A stretch of 64,000 nucleotides of DNA, taken from assembly GCA_963691705.1 (NCBI GenBank), contig OY829538.1:78994781-79058780 (forward strand). Reading direction: 5' to 3'. Each line of letters begins with the position of its first letter. The stretch's first letter is position 1. The notes under the pieces were generated by a model. The model was not told where the DNA came from. It did no database searches and saw only the letters and a list, made by a program, of their open reading frames with translations. This DNA is from Viola odorata (taxonomy: Eukaryota > Streptophyta > Magnoliopsida > Malpighiales > Violaceae). A program made the translations under genes and the position numbers. This document shows positions 1 through 10,837 of the stretch, piece after piece.

Positions 1-175
1 CCCCTAAAACTGAGGAACACATCATAAGAAGAAGAAGCCAGTCTCCCTTCACGGATGGTAGCAGAAGAAGAAGAAGAAGAAGAAGAAGAAGAAGCCATTC
101 TCGTTGGTTCCCAGTTAACTTCAACTGATCTTGAACATTCGACCGCTTCTACTTCCCTTCTTCTTCTTCTTCTTA
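1..175 (-). pseudogene. Relic of a BED-NLR linker region
   Basis: Read on the minus strand, about 95-160 translates to ECSRSVEVNWEPTRM. This matches the linker between the BED finger and the NB-ARC of NLR-3 (ECSRSVNWEPTR), with an insertion. The relic is followed directly by NLR leader sequence, so the BED exon itself is missing. A GAA trinucleotide run interrupts it. It is the truncated upstream end of a further NLR copy whose body either lies outside the window or has been lost. Confidence 0.7.
63..94. repeat. (GAA)n microsatellite
   Basis: About ten uninterrupted AGA/GAA trinucleotides. Shorter TTC and GAA tracts lie at about 157-175 and 249-264. Confidence 0.9.
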
Positions 176-180
176 ATCGA

Positions 181-860
181 AATATATTTTGAAACGGTGT
201 ACAGATCATAACCACAGACATATACATGAATATATACATTAATCGAAAGAAGAAGAAGAAGAAGTAGCAATTACCTGATTGATTAGAATTATTGGGAAGA
301 TGGAAGAGAAGTACAAGAGAACACAGACAGAGAATGAAGGATATCTCTTGAACAAAAGTCTCAATAATGAATGCATTACTACTGCCATTGCCAAAGACCA
401 AGACTTTGTGGAAAATCAATCAAATGTGTGGCCGTGGTTTGCTTATCTTCGATGCGCAATGTTATTACTTTTACTACAGTGACTCTCTTTGAAGAGGGAG
501 GGATATATGTTTGAAATTAACATTTTTATGCAAGAAAAAAATTATATTTATGTTAGTTTTCTCTCAATTTTGTTCTCAGAGAAATATGTTTGGTATTGCT
601 TCACTGATAGCATACCAGTATGGCAATTGGCAACCCAATTGAGGAGAGAGAAGGAAAACAAATCAAGATAATTAAAATTTACAAAATCATAATCTCTTTA
701 AGAAGAATATGTTTGAAATTAACATTTTTTATCACTGATTAACATTTTTGATCTAAAAGTAAAAACAATACCTTTGATAATACGAATTAGTTTTAAAAAA
801 CTGTACTTTATAGAGTCAATTTTGTTCGAAAAATATCGAATTAAGCAATGTGTTCCATAA
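181..860 (-). promoter_or_regulatory. NLR leader module (non-coding 5' exon and promoter) of the relic NLR
   Basis: This block is nearly identical to the DNA upstream of NLR-1 (about 5398-5980), NLR-3, NLR-4 and NLR-5. On the minus strand it holds a presumed non-coding exon from about 480 down to 275, ending AATCAG at a GTAATT splice donor (donor at 274-273). No coding potential is conserved; the short ORFs differ between copies. Its coding exon is only the relic at 1-175. Confidence 0.6.
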
Positions 861-1076
861 AATGACTTAAGCAATATAGATTTTTCTTCCGAGTACCGAA
901 TAAATGGAGACGTAATATAATGACTATAAATGTTTGAAATGATTTCTAATTATAACCACCAATAATGCTTATTGACAAAAGTTTTGTGGTGGAAGGACTA
1001 CAAAATACAAGTGAAAGAGTTCACTTTTTTGCTCTCTCAATCTAAATAAATACAATAAATATTAGAAAAAATAAAA

Positions 1077-1247
1077 CTAAAAAGATGAATCAAATAATTC
1101 CCACTGCGCATTTGCAGTTGTTTGAGGATGAGATTGAGGATGATCAAACGTCTCCCATTTGGTGGTGACAATAACAGGCTTTACAACACTTGCATTTGAT
1201 ATCTTCAACATGTCTAGAGTTTCAACACTTTTCTGCACCCTCTTCCC
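1077..1247 (-). pseudogene. Duplicated terminal exon of the BAG gene
   Basis: This is a near-identical copy of exon 3 of the BAG gene at 6388-6555. It keeps the TTTAG acceptor just upstream, an open 57-codon frame (GKRVQKSVETLDMLKIS... ending DSSF) and the TAG stop. It has one extra codon relative to the parent (NASVVK against NAKVK). No exon 1 or 2 lies nearby; NLR-1 occupies the upstream side. It is therefore an orphan exon created by duplication of the NLR-leader/BAG-3' segment. It could be spliced onto an upstream transcript, but I see no evidence of that. Confidence 0.8.
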
Positions 1248-1690
1248 CTAAATAAAACAATTACAAAATACAACTATATAATAAAACGAGAAAATTATAA
1301 GTTTATAGTCTCTCCAAAAAAGTAAAAAGGAATCCTCAATTTTTAAAAATGGTAAAAGATTGCAATGAGTATATATTGCTTGAGAAATTAAATGTCAAGA
1401 AATCCCATATATTATATAATTTTTAATTTATATAATATACAAAGCAAACCACATACAAAGCATAAACCACAAACAACATTCTAGTACAAGCCAAGCATGC
1501 TTCCCAAATGAAGTGGCTATATTAGAGAAATGGATAATCATAGTATATGAGATGAACACATGCTTGTAATTAAGTTGGCAGAATCGGCAGATTATAGGCA
1601 TTTGTTATTAATAATAAAAGTAGCTAATCAGGGTTTCTAGAATGGGATATAGAAAGCAACGACGAAGATTGTGAAAGCCTTACCACTCTC
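1248..1690. other. 3' flank of NLR-1
   Basis: AT-rich flank. From about 1440 to 1690 it matches the downstream flanks of NLR-2, -3, -4 and -5 (shared block with ACCACATACAAAGCATAAACC and a run ending at CTTACC). On the minus strand a conserved GTAAGG donor-like site lies just after the stop, so an intron in the 3' UTR is possible. Confidence 0.5.
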
Positions 1691-4600
1691 TCAAGTAGTT
1701 TGCCATCCATATTCGTCAAAGTCAAAAATCCAAAGGGTTTGGAGATGATTTTTGTCGTTGGCATTGCCCCACTGCACTGATTCCCACCATTCCTGTGGAT
1801 AAACATGGATTCTTTGAAGGGAAGGTTGTGGGAGAGGGAGCGTTATCCTCTGTAGCTTCCGGCAATGAACCAGTTCAATTTCTTGTAGAGAATGACAGAT
1901 GATTGCGCCCTTGTATATGCTTCTCAGTTTTGGTAAGTCCCACAATCTCAATGAGGTAAGCCTTGAAAGATGGAGTCCAGTGAGATTAGGCTGATCAAAT
2001 AATAATTCTTGCCGATCTTCTTCTTCTTGGTCTGTCGAGAATATCTCTTTCATGCCATGACAAGAGCCAACCGAAATCGTTTGTAGGTTACGGAGGTTAC
2101 GCAACAAGCTGGGAGGGAATAGTTTCTTCAACTTGTGACACTGCCATATATCAATTAGCTCAAGATTGAGTAAGGAATGATTGGAAAGAGAACGGGTGGA
2201 ATAATTAGAATGATTGGAAAGAGAACGGTTGGAATAATTAGAAAATGGGAATCCCCTGCATTCTCCATTCTCTCCCTCGTTCATTGCAAATATCTCCTCT
2301 ATAGCACCCCAGTTGTTGACACGAATCTCTTGTAGGTTTAAGAGGGATGCCAGAAGGCTAAGAGGGAACAGTCGCTTGTACAAAGAGCTAGAACAACTGC
2401 CAATACGCAGTGCTTCAATGTCTGTGGGCAACGCCAAAGGATCAATAAAATTGTAACCTGTTACGCTCACAAATTTCCTTGATCCCACTTTTCTCAAATA
2501 TGCCCATGAGGAATACTCCCTCCCAAATATAAAAATAGAGTAATCACATGGTGATTGTTGTGACCTTTCTCGAGATTTCATGTACTCCCCAAACTCTCTG
2601 ACATTGCTAAATCTGCAATACAAAGTCTCCAACATCCTCAACTCCCCCACTTCGCTTCCTCTTATTGAGAATTTTGAATCTGCCCATTCGTCGTATAGTT
2701 TGAGGACCTGCAACCGAGAAAGCATAGGTATTATCCCACTCTCTATCTCTTCTATTCCACTCTGTGAGAGATCTAAATACTTGAGGTTTAATAGAAATCT
2801 CACACCTTCAGGCATCAGTTTAAGCCTATAACAATAACTAAGATCTAACTTTTTTAGTTTCTCCAGCTTTGCTAACGATGGCACATAAGTTAGACTCTCA
2901 CACTCACGGAGCAATAAGGCGGTGAGATTCACCAAATCACTAATAGACCTTGGGAGTTCCTCAATCTCCCAGCAGCCAGAAAGATCAAGAACTTTGAGCC
3001 TCTGAAATTGCTCAAAAAAAGAATTTGCTATCATTTTTAATCCATGATTTCTACATAACAACAACGTTGACAGATTGGGACACCTTGGTGTATGGCTGGA
3101 AGGAATCATCTCAATGTCATTTCTCATCAACGAGACTCTCACCAGCTTCTCTGTCCATCTCTCCACAGCTGGTAATTCTGTAAGTTGTATCCCTGCTTCC
3201 ACAAGCGTTTTGGACCCCTCTCTCAATTCAAGGATCACCATGTCCCTAATTAGATCATGCATCCACACATTTTCAGTATCACCTTCCAATAAGCATGCAT
3301 TCTCAAGTGTGTCAAGCATTGTGCGTCCCTTATCCAATTCTTTTTGTCTGATTTTCCTTTCATCTATTATTCCTTCAACAATCATATACTCTATTAACTC
3401 ACCTCTGCTAATTTTATAATCTTCCGGAAATAATGTGCAGTATGACAAACATTCTTGCAATGCTGGATCATTCAAACGAAGGTAGCTGCATTTCAACACA
3501 GAGAAAACTTCTTCCCACATCTCGTGACCCTTACTAACCTTTGATTCCTTCAATTCCTCCAGCGTATTCCTCCATGTATGAACACTACAAATTCCCTTCA
3601 TACTTCTGGCCATAACTTTGATCCCTAGAGGCAAACCAGCGCATTGCCTAGAAACAGCTTTCGCCAGTTCCTCCACTTCTGTTCCATAGTTGCCCAGTTC
3701 TTGAGTGAACAAGATCCAACCTTCTTTTTCAGAAAGAGCTTGCACTTGTATTGTGTTCCTTTCACTACAGTCCATTTGTCGACAAACTTTCAGCAATCTA
3801 GTGGTAAGAACCAACTTGCACGTATTCACTCCGACTGGAATTCCCAAATCATCAACATCAAAGTAATTCCATAAATCATCTAAAATGAGAACACATTTTC
3901 CTTTTGCTTGCATTGCTTGAGCTAGGCTTTTAGCTCTTTTCACCTTATCTTCCTTGTCTGAAAAGTTCAAGCCAATTTTTTTAGCTATAAGATTCTGTAA
4001 TTTGCAAATGCTAAAATCTTGAGATACAGTAATCCAATAAACCTTAAAAGAGCTTTGTCCCTTGAGAAGAGTCTGAATATGCCTCATTAGAGTGGTTTTG
4101 CCCACACCGCCCATACCGTAAATGGCAACTCGTAACTCTTGATCATCCATCAACCAAGACCATATTTTTTCCTCATTTCTTTGAAAGGCTTCACCCACTG
4201 GCTTTTTGGTTCGAGAGGCAGATTTTGTAGTCGCTTGACTGTGTTCCACACTAGGAACTTCTAATTGAACAACTTCATCTCTCACTCTATGCTGACCAGC
4301 TTTGTTCGTCAGCAAGAAGTTTCCTAAATCTTGAGTAATTATCATATGGCAGTCTCTATCAACTACTTGAGAGATTAAATCTGTAGTTGGTTCTGTCAAG
4401 CTTCCTCTTTCTCCGGGTGGAAAATTTGAGATATTCTCCATCAACGGAGCATCTTTTTTAATTTGTCCCTCAAGATCGAGCTGCATCAGTTCTGTAATCC
4501 ACTCCTCATCAGCAATACGGTCACTAAAAATGGGTGGCTCTAATTGGTGTTGAGATGGCAATTGCAATTCCTCAAAGTGACGCTTTGGTTGTTGTGAAGA

Positions 4601-4849
4601 GGATGAGGATGAGATACAACCAGACAAGGTTTTTTGTCTTTTGTTGCTGCTTTCAATTGATAGAGAATCTTTAACATGTGGGGGAGCATTTGAACAAATT
4701 CTAGCACCAGCGTTTGTCAATCCTGCTAAATGAGCTCTCAGCCTCGTTACTGATGTCCCTGCGGCAAAATCACGTCCACAAAACTTGCAGTGATACTTGC
4801 CGCTCACTGTGTCCTTATTGAAATGTTGCTTAATGTTTTCACCTGCCAT
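1691..4849 (-). CDS. NLR-1: BED zinc-finger NB-ARC LRR immune receptor, intact
   Basis: Single long frame of 1052 residues from ATG at 4849 to TGA at 1691-1693. Residues 15-52 form a BED-type finger with C21, C24, H40 and C52 (spacing C-x2-C, H-x11-C). A Ser/Gln-rich linker follows to about 220. The NB-ARC has the P-loop GMGGVGKTT (245-253), kinase-2 LILDDLW (321-327, final W as in non-TIR NLRs), RNBS-B CKLVLTTR (344-351), GLPLG (405-409), RNBS-D CLSYCTLFPEDY (467-478) and MHDL (530-533). Irregular leucine-rich repeats fill about 560-1030. Such receptors are cytosolic or nuclear sensors of pathogen effectors, with the BED finger probably acting as an integrated domain. The first Met after a splice-acceptor-like stretch was chosen because NLR-2 starts at the same MAGEN residue. 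The linker differs from NLR-2 to -5. No coiled coil is obvious before the NB-ARC. Confidence 0.93.
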   Translation of the reverse strand: MAGENIKQHFNKDTVSGKYHCKFCGRDFAAGTSVTRLRAHLAGLTNAGARICSNAPPHVKDSLSIESSNKRQKTLSGCISSSSSSQQPKRHFEELQLPSQHQLEPPIFSDRIADEEWITELMQLDLEGQIKKDAPLMENISNFPPGERGSLTEPTTDLISQVVDRDCHMIITQDLGNFLLTNKAGQHRVRDEVVQLEVPSVEHSQATTKSASRTKKPVGEAFQRNEEKIWSWLMDDQELRVAIYGMGGVGKTTLMRHIQTLLKGQSSFKVYWITVSQDFSICKLQNLIAKKIGLNFSDKEDKVKRAKSLAQAMQAKGKCVLILDDLWNYFDVDDLGIPVGVNTCKLVLTTRLLKVCRQMDCSERNTIQVQALSEKEGWILFTQELGNYGTEVEELAKAVSRQCAGLPLGIKVMARSMKGICSVHTWRNTLEELKESKVSKGHEMWEEVFSVLKCSYLRLNDPALQECLSYCTLFPEDYKISRGELIEYMIVEGIIDERKIRQKELDKGRTMLDTLENACLLEGDTENVWMHDLIRDMVILELREGSKTLVEAGIQLTELPAVERWTEKLVRVSLMRNDIEMIPSSHTPRCPNLSTLLLCRNHGLKMIANSFFEQFQRLKVLDLSGCWEIEELPRSISDLVNLTALLLRECESLTYVPSLAKLEKLKKLDLSYCYRLKLMPEGVRFLLNLKYLDLSQSGIEEIESGIIPMLSRLQVLKLYDEWADSKFSIRGSEVGELRMLETLYCRFSNVREFGEYMKSRERSQQSPCDYSIFIFGREYSSWAYLRKVGSRKFVSVTGYNFIDPLALPTDIEALRIGSCSSSLYKRLFPLSLLASLLNLQEIRVNNWGAIEEIFAMNEGENGECRGFPFSNYSNRSLSNHSNYSTRSLSNHSLLNLELIDIWQCHKLKKLFPPSLLRNLRNLQTISVGSCHGMKEIFSTDQEEEDRQELLFDQPNLTGLHLSRLTSLRLWDLPKLRSIYKGAIICHSLQEIELVHCRKLQRITLPLPQPSLQRIHVYPQEWWESVQWGNANDKNHLQTLWIFDFDEYGWQTT

Positions 4850-5980
4850 TCTTCTCAGAAGAAAACTGCATACATAACATGAATGACTGATTAATATAAA
4901 TATTAAATGTTGTCATTACAATATTAGGGATTGAACTCATAGTTACGACGGACTGCTATAAGGACAACATTCACCAAGTATTCATAAAAGAATCCCATGC
5001 GTGATATGATACAAGAACGAAATTGACTTCGGTTGGTAATTGGAGAAACTACAAATGAATAGGGATATGGCACAAATAAAATTAAGAAGAAATTAACTAA
5101 TTGGTTGAGAAGAGCGAGTAAGGGAAAGAAAAGAGTTAAACAACTTCACCAACAAGCTGTTCCAAGAATCAATTTAACACGACAAAGTAGCAAATAGCGT
5201 ATATATAGCTGATCTATGGTCGAGGACAGTGGGTTTCGATTCCAGATTCACCCTCGTTTAACCTTTTAAGAGTGATAAAAGATATTCTTCCATAATTAAA
5301 AGAATCTCTCCCATTAATTACCTGACGAAATATATAATTAGCAGCAGAGTGCAGATTTAGAAGATGGATGTTCTTGAAACGATCTGATCAAAAGAAGCAG
5401 TGTACAGATCATAAGCACAGACATACATACATTAATCGAAAGAGAAAAAGAAGAGTAGCAATTACCTGATTGATTAGAATTATAGGGAAGATGGAAGAGA
5501 AGTACAAGAGAACACAGACAGAGAATGAAGGATATCTCTTGTACAGACAGACAGACAGAGAAGCACAAGAGAAAAAGACAGACTTTGTGGAAAACCAATC
5601 AAATGTGGGGCCGTGGTTTGCTCATCTTCGACGCGCAATTTTATTACTTTTACTACTTTTACTACAGTGACTCTCTGTAAAAGGACGACCTCCTTCTTAG
5701 TATTAATCAATTCAGAGAAGACGATAAATAACCCAATTGAGGAGAGAAAAGGAAAACAAATCAAGATAATTAAAATTTACAAAATTATAATCTCTTTGGA
5801 GAAGAATATGTTTGAAATTAACATTTTTTATCACTGATTTGGTTTTATAGGTTGGTTTATCTAAAAATAAAGACCGTATTTTTGATAATATGAATTAGTT
5901 TTAAAAAATTAGAACAGTACTTTATAGAGTCAATTTTGCACAAAAAATATCAAATTGAGCAATGTGTTCCATAAACTGAC
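4850..5980 (-). promoter_or_regulatory. NLR-1 leader: two predicted non-coding exons and promoter region
   Basis: On the minus strand, an upstream non-coding exon (about 5670 down to 5466) ends AATCAG before GTAATT. A second (5383 down to 5322) is preceded by TTTTGATCAG and ends CGTCAG before GTAATT. The coding exon follows after roughly 0.45 kb. The same exon borders recur in every other NLR leader here. An AGACAGACAGAC tract at about 5544-5560 is specific to this copy. Short ORFs in the block are not conserved. Confidence 0.55.
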
Positions 5981-6387
5981 TTAAGCAATATAGATTTTTT
6001 GAATTGCAATAAACGAATATCTATAAATATTATCTGCAATTATTATTAAAAAAATAACCTTTTCAATTAGGAGAATGTATTATTTTACTCTTTTAATATT
6101 TATAATTATATGTATTAATTTCATTTATTATATGCATTCTTATGACTCGGTACCATTGTATTGGTTGAGTTAATAGTTGATGTGGAATCACCATATAACT
6201 ACTACACTTGATGATATGATATCCACGTAATGAAACACTCTCGTACTTTCAATTTTCAGATATATATATTGTAATTATAACCACCAATAAGCCACAAAAG
6301 TTTTGTGGTGGAAGGACTACAAAATACAAGTGAAAGAAAGAGTTCACTTTCTTGCTTTCTCTCAATCTAAATATTAGAAAATTAAAA

Positions 6388-7719
6388 CTAAAAAGATGGA
6401 TCGAATAATTCCCACTGCGCATTTGCAGTTGTTTGAGGATGAGATTGAGGATGATCAAACGTCTCCCATTTGGTGGTGACAATAACAGGCTTTACTTTTG
6501 CGTTTGATATCTTCAACATGTCTAGAGTTTCAACACTTTTCTGCACCCTCTTCCCCTAAATAAAACAATTACAGAATACAACTATATAATAAGATTATAA
6601 TTAATAGATAATTAGATAAGGTTTTTAAACATTTAAATAACGTTACCTGCAAAATCTTTTGAGCAGAAGAAGCCTCATCTCCTTCTGCAGTGATACTGTC
6701 CAACTTAATTGCTTGCCTCATGAGCAACTCAATCAATGTTGTAATCTGAATTTCTGGCACCTTAACTCCACTCGTCGAGATACATTTCTCAATACAAGAA
6801 ACCTGGTCCACAAGTCTATCAACTTCCATGGAGATGTCAGATATGGCGCGATGAACGGTCTGGATTCGAGCATTTTTTTTCATCTCAATGTATCTTCTCT
6901 CAATGCTGGTTGGGTCTTGGATTAGTATGACTTTTGAACGGTCCTTGACACCACACGTGTCCAAGTATTCCCCATTTTCCCTCTCTTTCCCTTTATACAC
7001 TAGCTTTTGCTCACCGGGTTGTAACCCTGTATCTGCCGTTAGAAGCTTCTTCACCTCCCCTGTTAGTCCACCAATGTCAGTTAGTCAACTCCATTTTCAA
7101 ATTACCATTCTACCCCTCACACCAAAGTTTATGATAATAGAGAACTAATCATAGATTAAGGATCGTATTAAAATTATGTATCTCAATAATGCCAGCAGCA
7201 TGTAGATTAGACCAAGTCTTAAACAAATGCCCACCAAGTTGAAAATTAAATAAATTAAATTAAGAGCTGGTAATTTGCCCAAAAAAGTGCATTTTTTTTT
7301 CCAAAATGCTTGCAAGAAAATGGATCAAATCCAAAAAAAAAAAACTAGATTAGTGAAATCATACCGATGATGATTTGAATCTTTTATTTCAACTAAAATT
7401 TAAGATAAAACTAAATTAGTTGATTATAAATTGAAAATTAAGGACTTATGTACATACCAAACGTTGCTTGAGAGTTGACTGAGATCTCGTACCGAAGTGC
7501 GCCATACGCAATTTTGAGACGCACATTTAGGACGGCTGAGCGGTCGACGTCTTTTTCGTTTCTTTTCTGGACCAGCATTCCTCCTGGTCTCATCTCCCAC
7601 TCATCTTTCAAAGCTCCAGACGGTGTCGTCGTCGTCGTTGTCTCTGCGCTTGAGCTGATCTCGCTCATTTTATCATACGCATTGTTGTTGTTTGACAACT
7701 GGAACCTTCTCTTGATCAT
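6388..7719 (-). CDS. BAG family molecular chaperone regulator (ubiquitin-like plus BAG domain)
   Basis: Three exons: 7458-7719, 6647-7059 and 6388-6555, all with GT/AG borders. The spliced length is 843 nt, giving 280 residues and TAG at 6388-6390. Exon 1 carries the family signature EWEMRPGGMLVQKR and the start of a ubiquitin-like fold (VRLKIAYGALRYEISVNSQATFG). Exon 2 continues it (EVKKLLTADTGLQPGEQKLV, YKGKERENGEYLD, GVKDRSKVILIQDP) and then a helical BAG domain from about residue 150 that runs into exon 3. BAG proteins bind the ATPase domain of Hsp70 and act as nucleotide-exchange co-chaperones; plant BAG1-4 types have this ubiquitin-like/BAG layout and are tied to stress and cell-death control. 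ATG 7719 gives a 17-residue extension before the second Met (MSEISSS, 7668), so the start is uncertain. An orphan copy of exon 3 lies at 1077-1247. Confidence 0.92.
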
Positions 7720-9540
7720 TCTTTCTTTTTCTTTCCGGTTGAAACTTTCCTGGAAAAGAAAACTAATTGGAGGGATGGATTAATTTTCTCGGGGAAGTGA
7801 TGGAAAATAAAGAAATATCTGTTTGCCGACACGGACAGGGTGTAGTGCTGGACTGCTGGGTGGGAGAGGGGAGGCGTTTTAATATACTAGTACTTGTTTC
7901 TTTATATATGTATATATATATTAAAAAAAAGACTATATTAAAAATCTCATAGTTACCCACCAGCACACCTAGATCAACCGTTAAAAAGTTGCTCTAAATT
8001 AACTAAAAGTTTCAAATTCGAGCCATGTGTATGTAATTGTGTTAAAATTTGGTTGGAAAAATTTTACAGTCTTTCAAAGTTTTGTCCAGCTCGAGTTTGG
8101 AGTAATCGACACCCAATCTGATGACTAGATTACGAGATGACCTTGACCACCATCACCAACAAACAACAACAAAAAAATCCATAGTTTTCAACCACTTTAG
8201 TCCCTATATTTTTAAAAAGTGCAATATAATTAAATCTTAGAGGCAGTTTTCTAACATTAGCAATTTTAAATCTTTTTGTTAGTTAAAAAAAAGTGATAAT
8301 AAATTAATAAAAAATTAACAAAAAAATGTAAAAAATATAGTAATGTCCACTCTATTGAAACATCGAAAAAATTAATGAGGAAATTATTTAAAAGATAAAA
8401 AACAAAATGCAAAAATAATTTAAAATATTTATTATTTATTATCTTACTCCTTAAATAACCGTTACATTAGTTTTTTTTTCCAAATTTTATAACTACTTAC
8501 AATTTTATTATTTTATTTGAATTTTTAAATAATAAAAATATACAAATTATTATTTTCATAGGATTATAGTGTTAAAATTGCAAATTTTCAAATAATAAGA
8601 TCGATCCGAAGTGAGAAGTTTTGGAAATTTCTCTTTTAGCCTTAGGTGCTCTTTTTTTAGGTAGTTTACTTTTCTTCTTTTTTTGTGTTTGAGGTTATGC
8701 TTAAAACACATGGTGAAAGATGACAGGAAAGTGAATATGACCAATGGGAGATGTGCCACGATGTGGGTGTCTGTCAGATTGTTTCTTAGTGACAGCTAAG
8801 CTTAGAGTTGCCGACAATTCAAGTAAGCACGGATCTAAAACGTTCTAAACGAGTAGAGCAGCCGCATCAATCTCCCGGAAAAAAAAAAATTCAAATCAAA
8901 ATTTAAATAATTTTATCATTAACAAGAATCAGTATATACCTTAATTAGTTTCGTTTTCGATATCAACGAAGGGAAATTAAATGAATTAGTAAATCACCAT
9001 AGAGACAGATTGTTAGGTAGATAAGCTAATCTTTTTAGTTTTTTAATATTTTTCAATTTTAATCACTAAAATGAGTACTAATCTCAAATCCGTAACCTCA
9101 TAAAAAGCTGAGTTGATGGACATGTATTGATCATTGGTGTAAGAATTCAATATTTATGATGTCATATGCGTTTGTTTAAATCCACGGACCACCTTACCTT
9201 TGAAGGATAATTGAGTGTTAAGTGTTAACAACTTGCTTAGGACAAATTAATTGGATTTTAGGACTAAATTAGTGATTAAACATTTTAAGAAAGAAAGAAA
9301 TTGACAACTCTAAGAGTTTAACCATTGCATCACATTGATTTCACAATAGATTTGGAACTTTCACATAATCAACTTACTATGCGCCGATAGTTCTGAAATT
9401 ATTACTAGCTCGTAAATCAAATCAGCTAAAATTTAATTTGATTAGTAATTAATAATTAGTACCGAACTACCAATCGATTTTCCTTTCCTAATGATTATTT
9501 AACGTAAATTAACTAACGATTACTTTAACAATCTATCAAC
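7720..9540. other. BAG upstream region and AT-rich intergenic DNA, no gene seen
   Basis: A TATATA-rich stretch at about 7903-7925 could serve the BAG promoter. The rest is low-complexity AT-rich DNA with no frame that resembles a known protein. Confidence 0.5.
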
Positions 9541-10015
9541 CACAACAACATTGCTGTCATGAAAACATAAACAGGCATTGGATGTTTAATACTTCTTTCA
9601 ATACACTCATACAACATGACGTTTACAACTAATGCATGACATGGTCTAAAATCAATTTTTATTTTTAAGAATAATCAAATGTTTTTGAAGTTTTGGTTTT
9701 TCCTTGAAATGATTTGTGACCAAGAATTTCATTTCTATTGAATAAATGTCCATTTTCATGAAAGTGGAGCATTGGTTGTTAATTTACGAGTGATAGCAAC
9801 TTTACAAGCTTGTGGTGAGCTACACGGCACGTGCCTAGCCTAGTCCGGCAATAAGCTTTTGCCTCATTTTAGCTTAATTTTTCATCCAACGGACTAAGAG
9901 CAGGCTCGGTTTAACCTAAACTTTTTTGTCAGTAAATATATGAAAGAGATTGAAAATACAGATAAAATGATTCAAATTTAAGACTTTACCTTCCCTACTT
10001 GATAAATACCATTGA
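9541..10015. repeat. Intergenic segment duplicated at about 33358-33840
   Basis: The two stretches match over almost their whole length (shared AATAATCAAATGTTTTTGAAG, GAGCATTGGTTGTTAATTTA and GTGAGCTACACGG) with a few substitutions and a small deletion. Each lies a short distance downstream of a broken NLR (NLR-2 and NLR-5), so the copies mark a duplication that included the NLR 3' flank. Confidence 0.75.
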
Positions 10016-10837
10016 GTTACAAGCTCATTGGTAACTTTTCGAATATGTTAGATTGAATTAAGTTATTTTAAAAATATAATTTGCATTGAGAATTATTTGA
10101 AAATAATTAAAATACAGTGTTAAAATTGTAAAAACAAATAATTATAAAATAAACACAAAAATACTTATATATTTTTATTAGACCAAACGCAAATAAGACT
10201 TGAAAGAAAAGAATAAGATTCCTTAAAAATAATCGTCGGATCGAATCAATCCAGCAGACTGCATGCGGGAGGATTGGGTCTACTCTAGTTATTAGTCACA
10301 TGGAGTCTATTTTTTGAGACTATGGATTGATAATCTGATTAATTATTGAATGAGGATATTATTCAACCAAAAAATATTCATATAGTCAATCTGATTTATT
10401 CTTCATATCATGTTCAAGAAAATTAAATAATAGCACTCACTCATTCATATTAATTCATCACAAAAGCTCGACTTCTTCCTACAAACTTGCTCAGGTCGGT
10501 CATCTTTTCCTCCTCTTTTCTTTCTTCTTCAATTTGATTAATGAATTAAGCATCTGGAGAAAAACAGACATATGCTCTCTGCATTAAGCTAACCACATAC
10601 AAAGCATAAACCACAAACAACATGGAAGTGGCTATATTAGAGAAATGGATAATCATAGTATATGAGATGAACATAAGCTTATAATTAAGTTGGCAGAATC
10701 GCCAGATTATAGGCACTTGTTATTAATAATAGGAGTAGTTAATCAGGGTTTCTAGAATGGGATATAGAAAGCAACGACGAAGATTGTGAAAGCCTTACCG
10801 CTCTTCTCAGCCACGCATTCTCTCAAATAGTTTGCCA
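10016..10837. other. NLR-2 3' flank
   Basis: No gene. From about 10440 the sequence matches the 3' flanks of NLR-3, -4 and -5, including the CATTAATTCATCACAAAAGC block and the ATTAAGCTAACCACATAC block. A GTAAGG donor-like site (minus strand) lies at about 10793-10798, outside the coding frame. Confidence 0.5.

Noticed and set aside
63..94. Repeat spacing checked for CRISPR or other prokaryotic features
   Set aside because: These are simple eukaryotic microsatellites; nothing in the window is prokaryotic.
2580..3874. Plus-strand ORFs antisense to NLR-1, with matching ones in the other NLRs
   Set aside because: They recur only because the NLR coding strands are near-identical; their sequences are low-complexity shadows of the LRR and NB-ARC frames.
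5338..5764. Several ORFs of 60-94 codons in the NLR-1 leader
   Set aside because: The equivalent frames are interrupted or different in the other leader copies.
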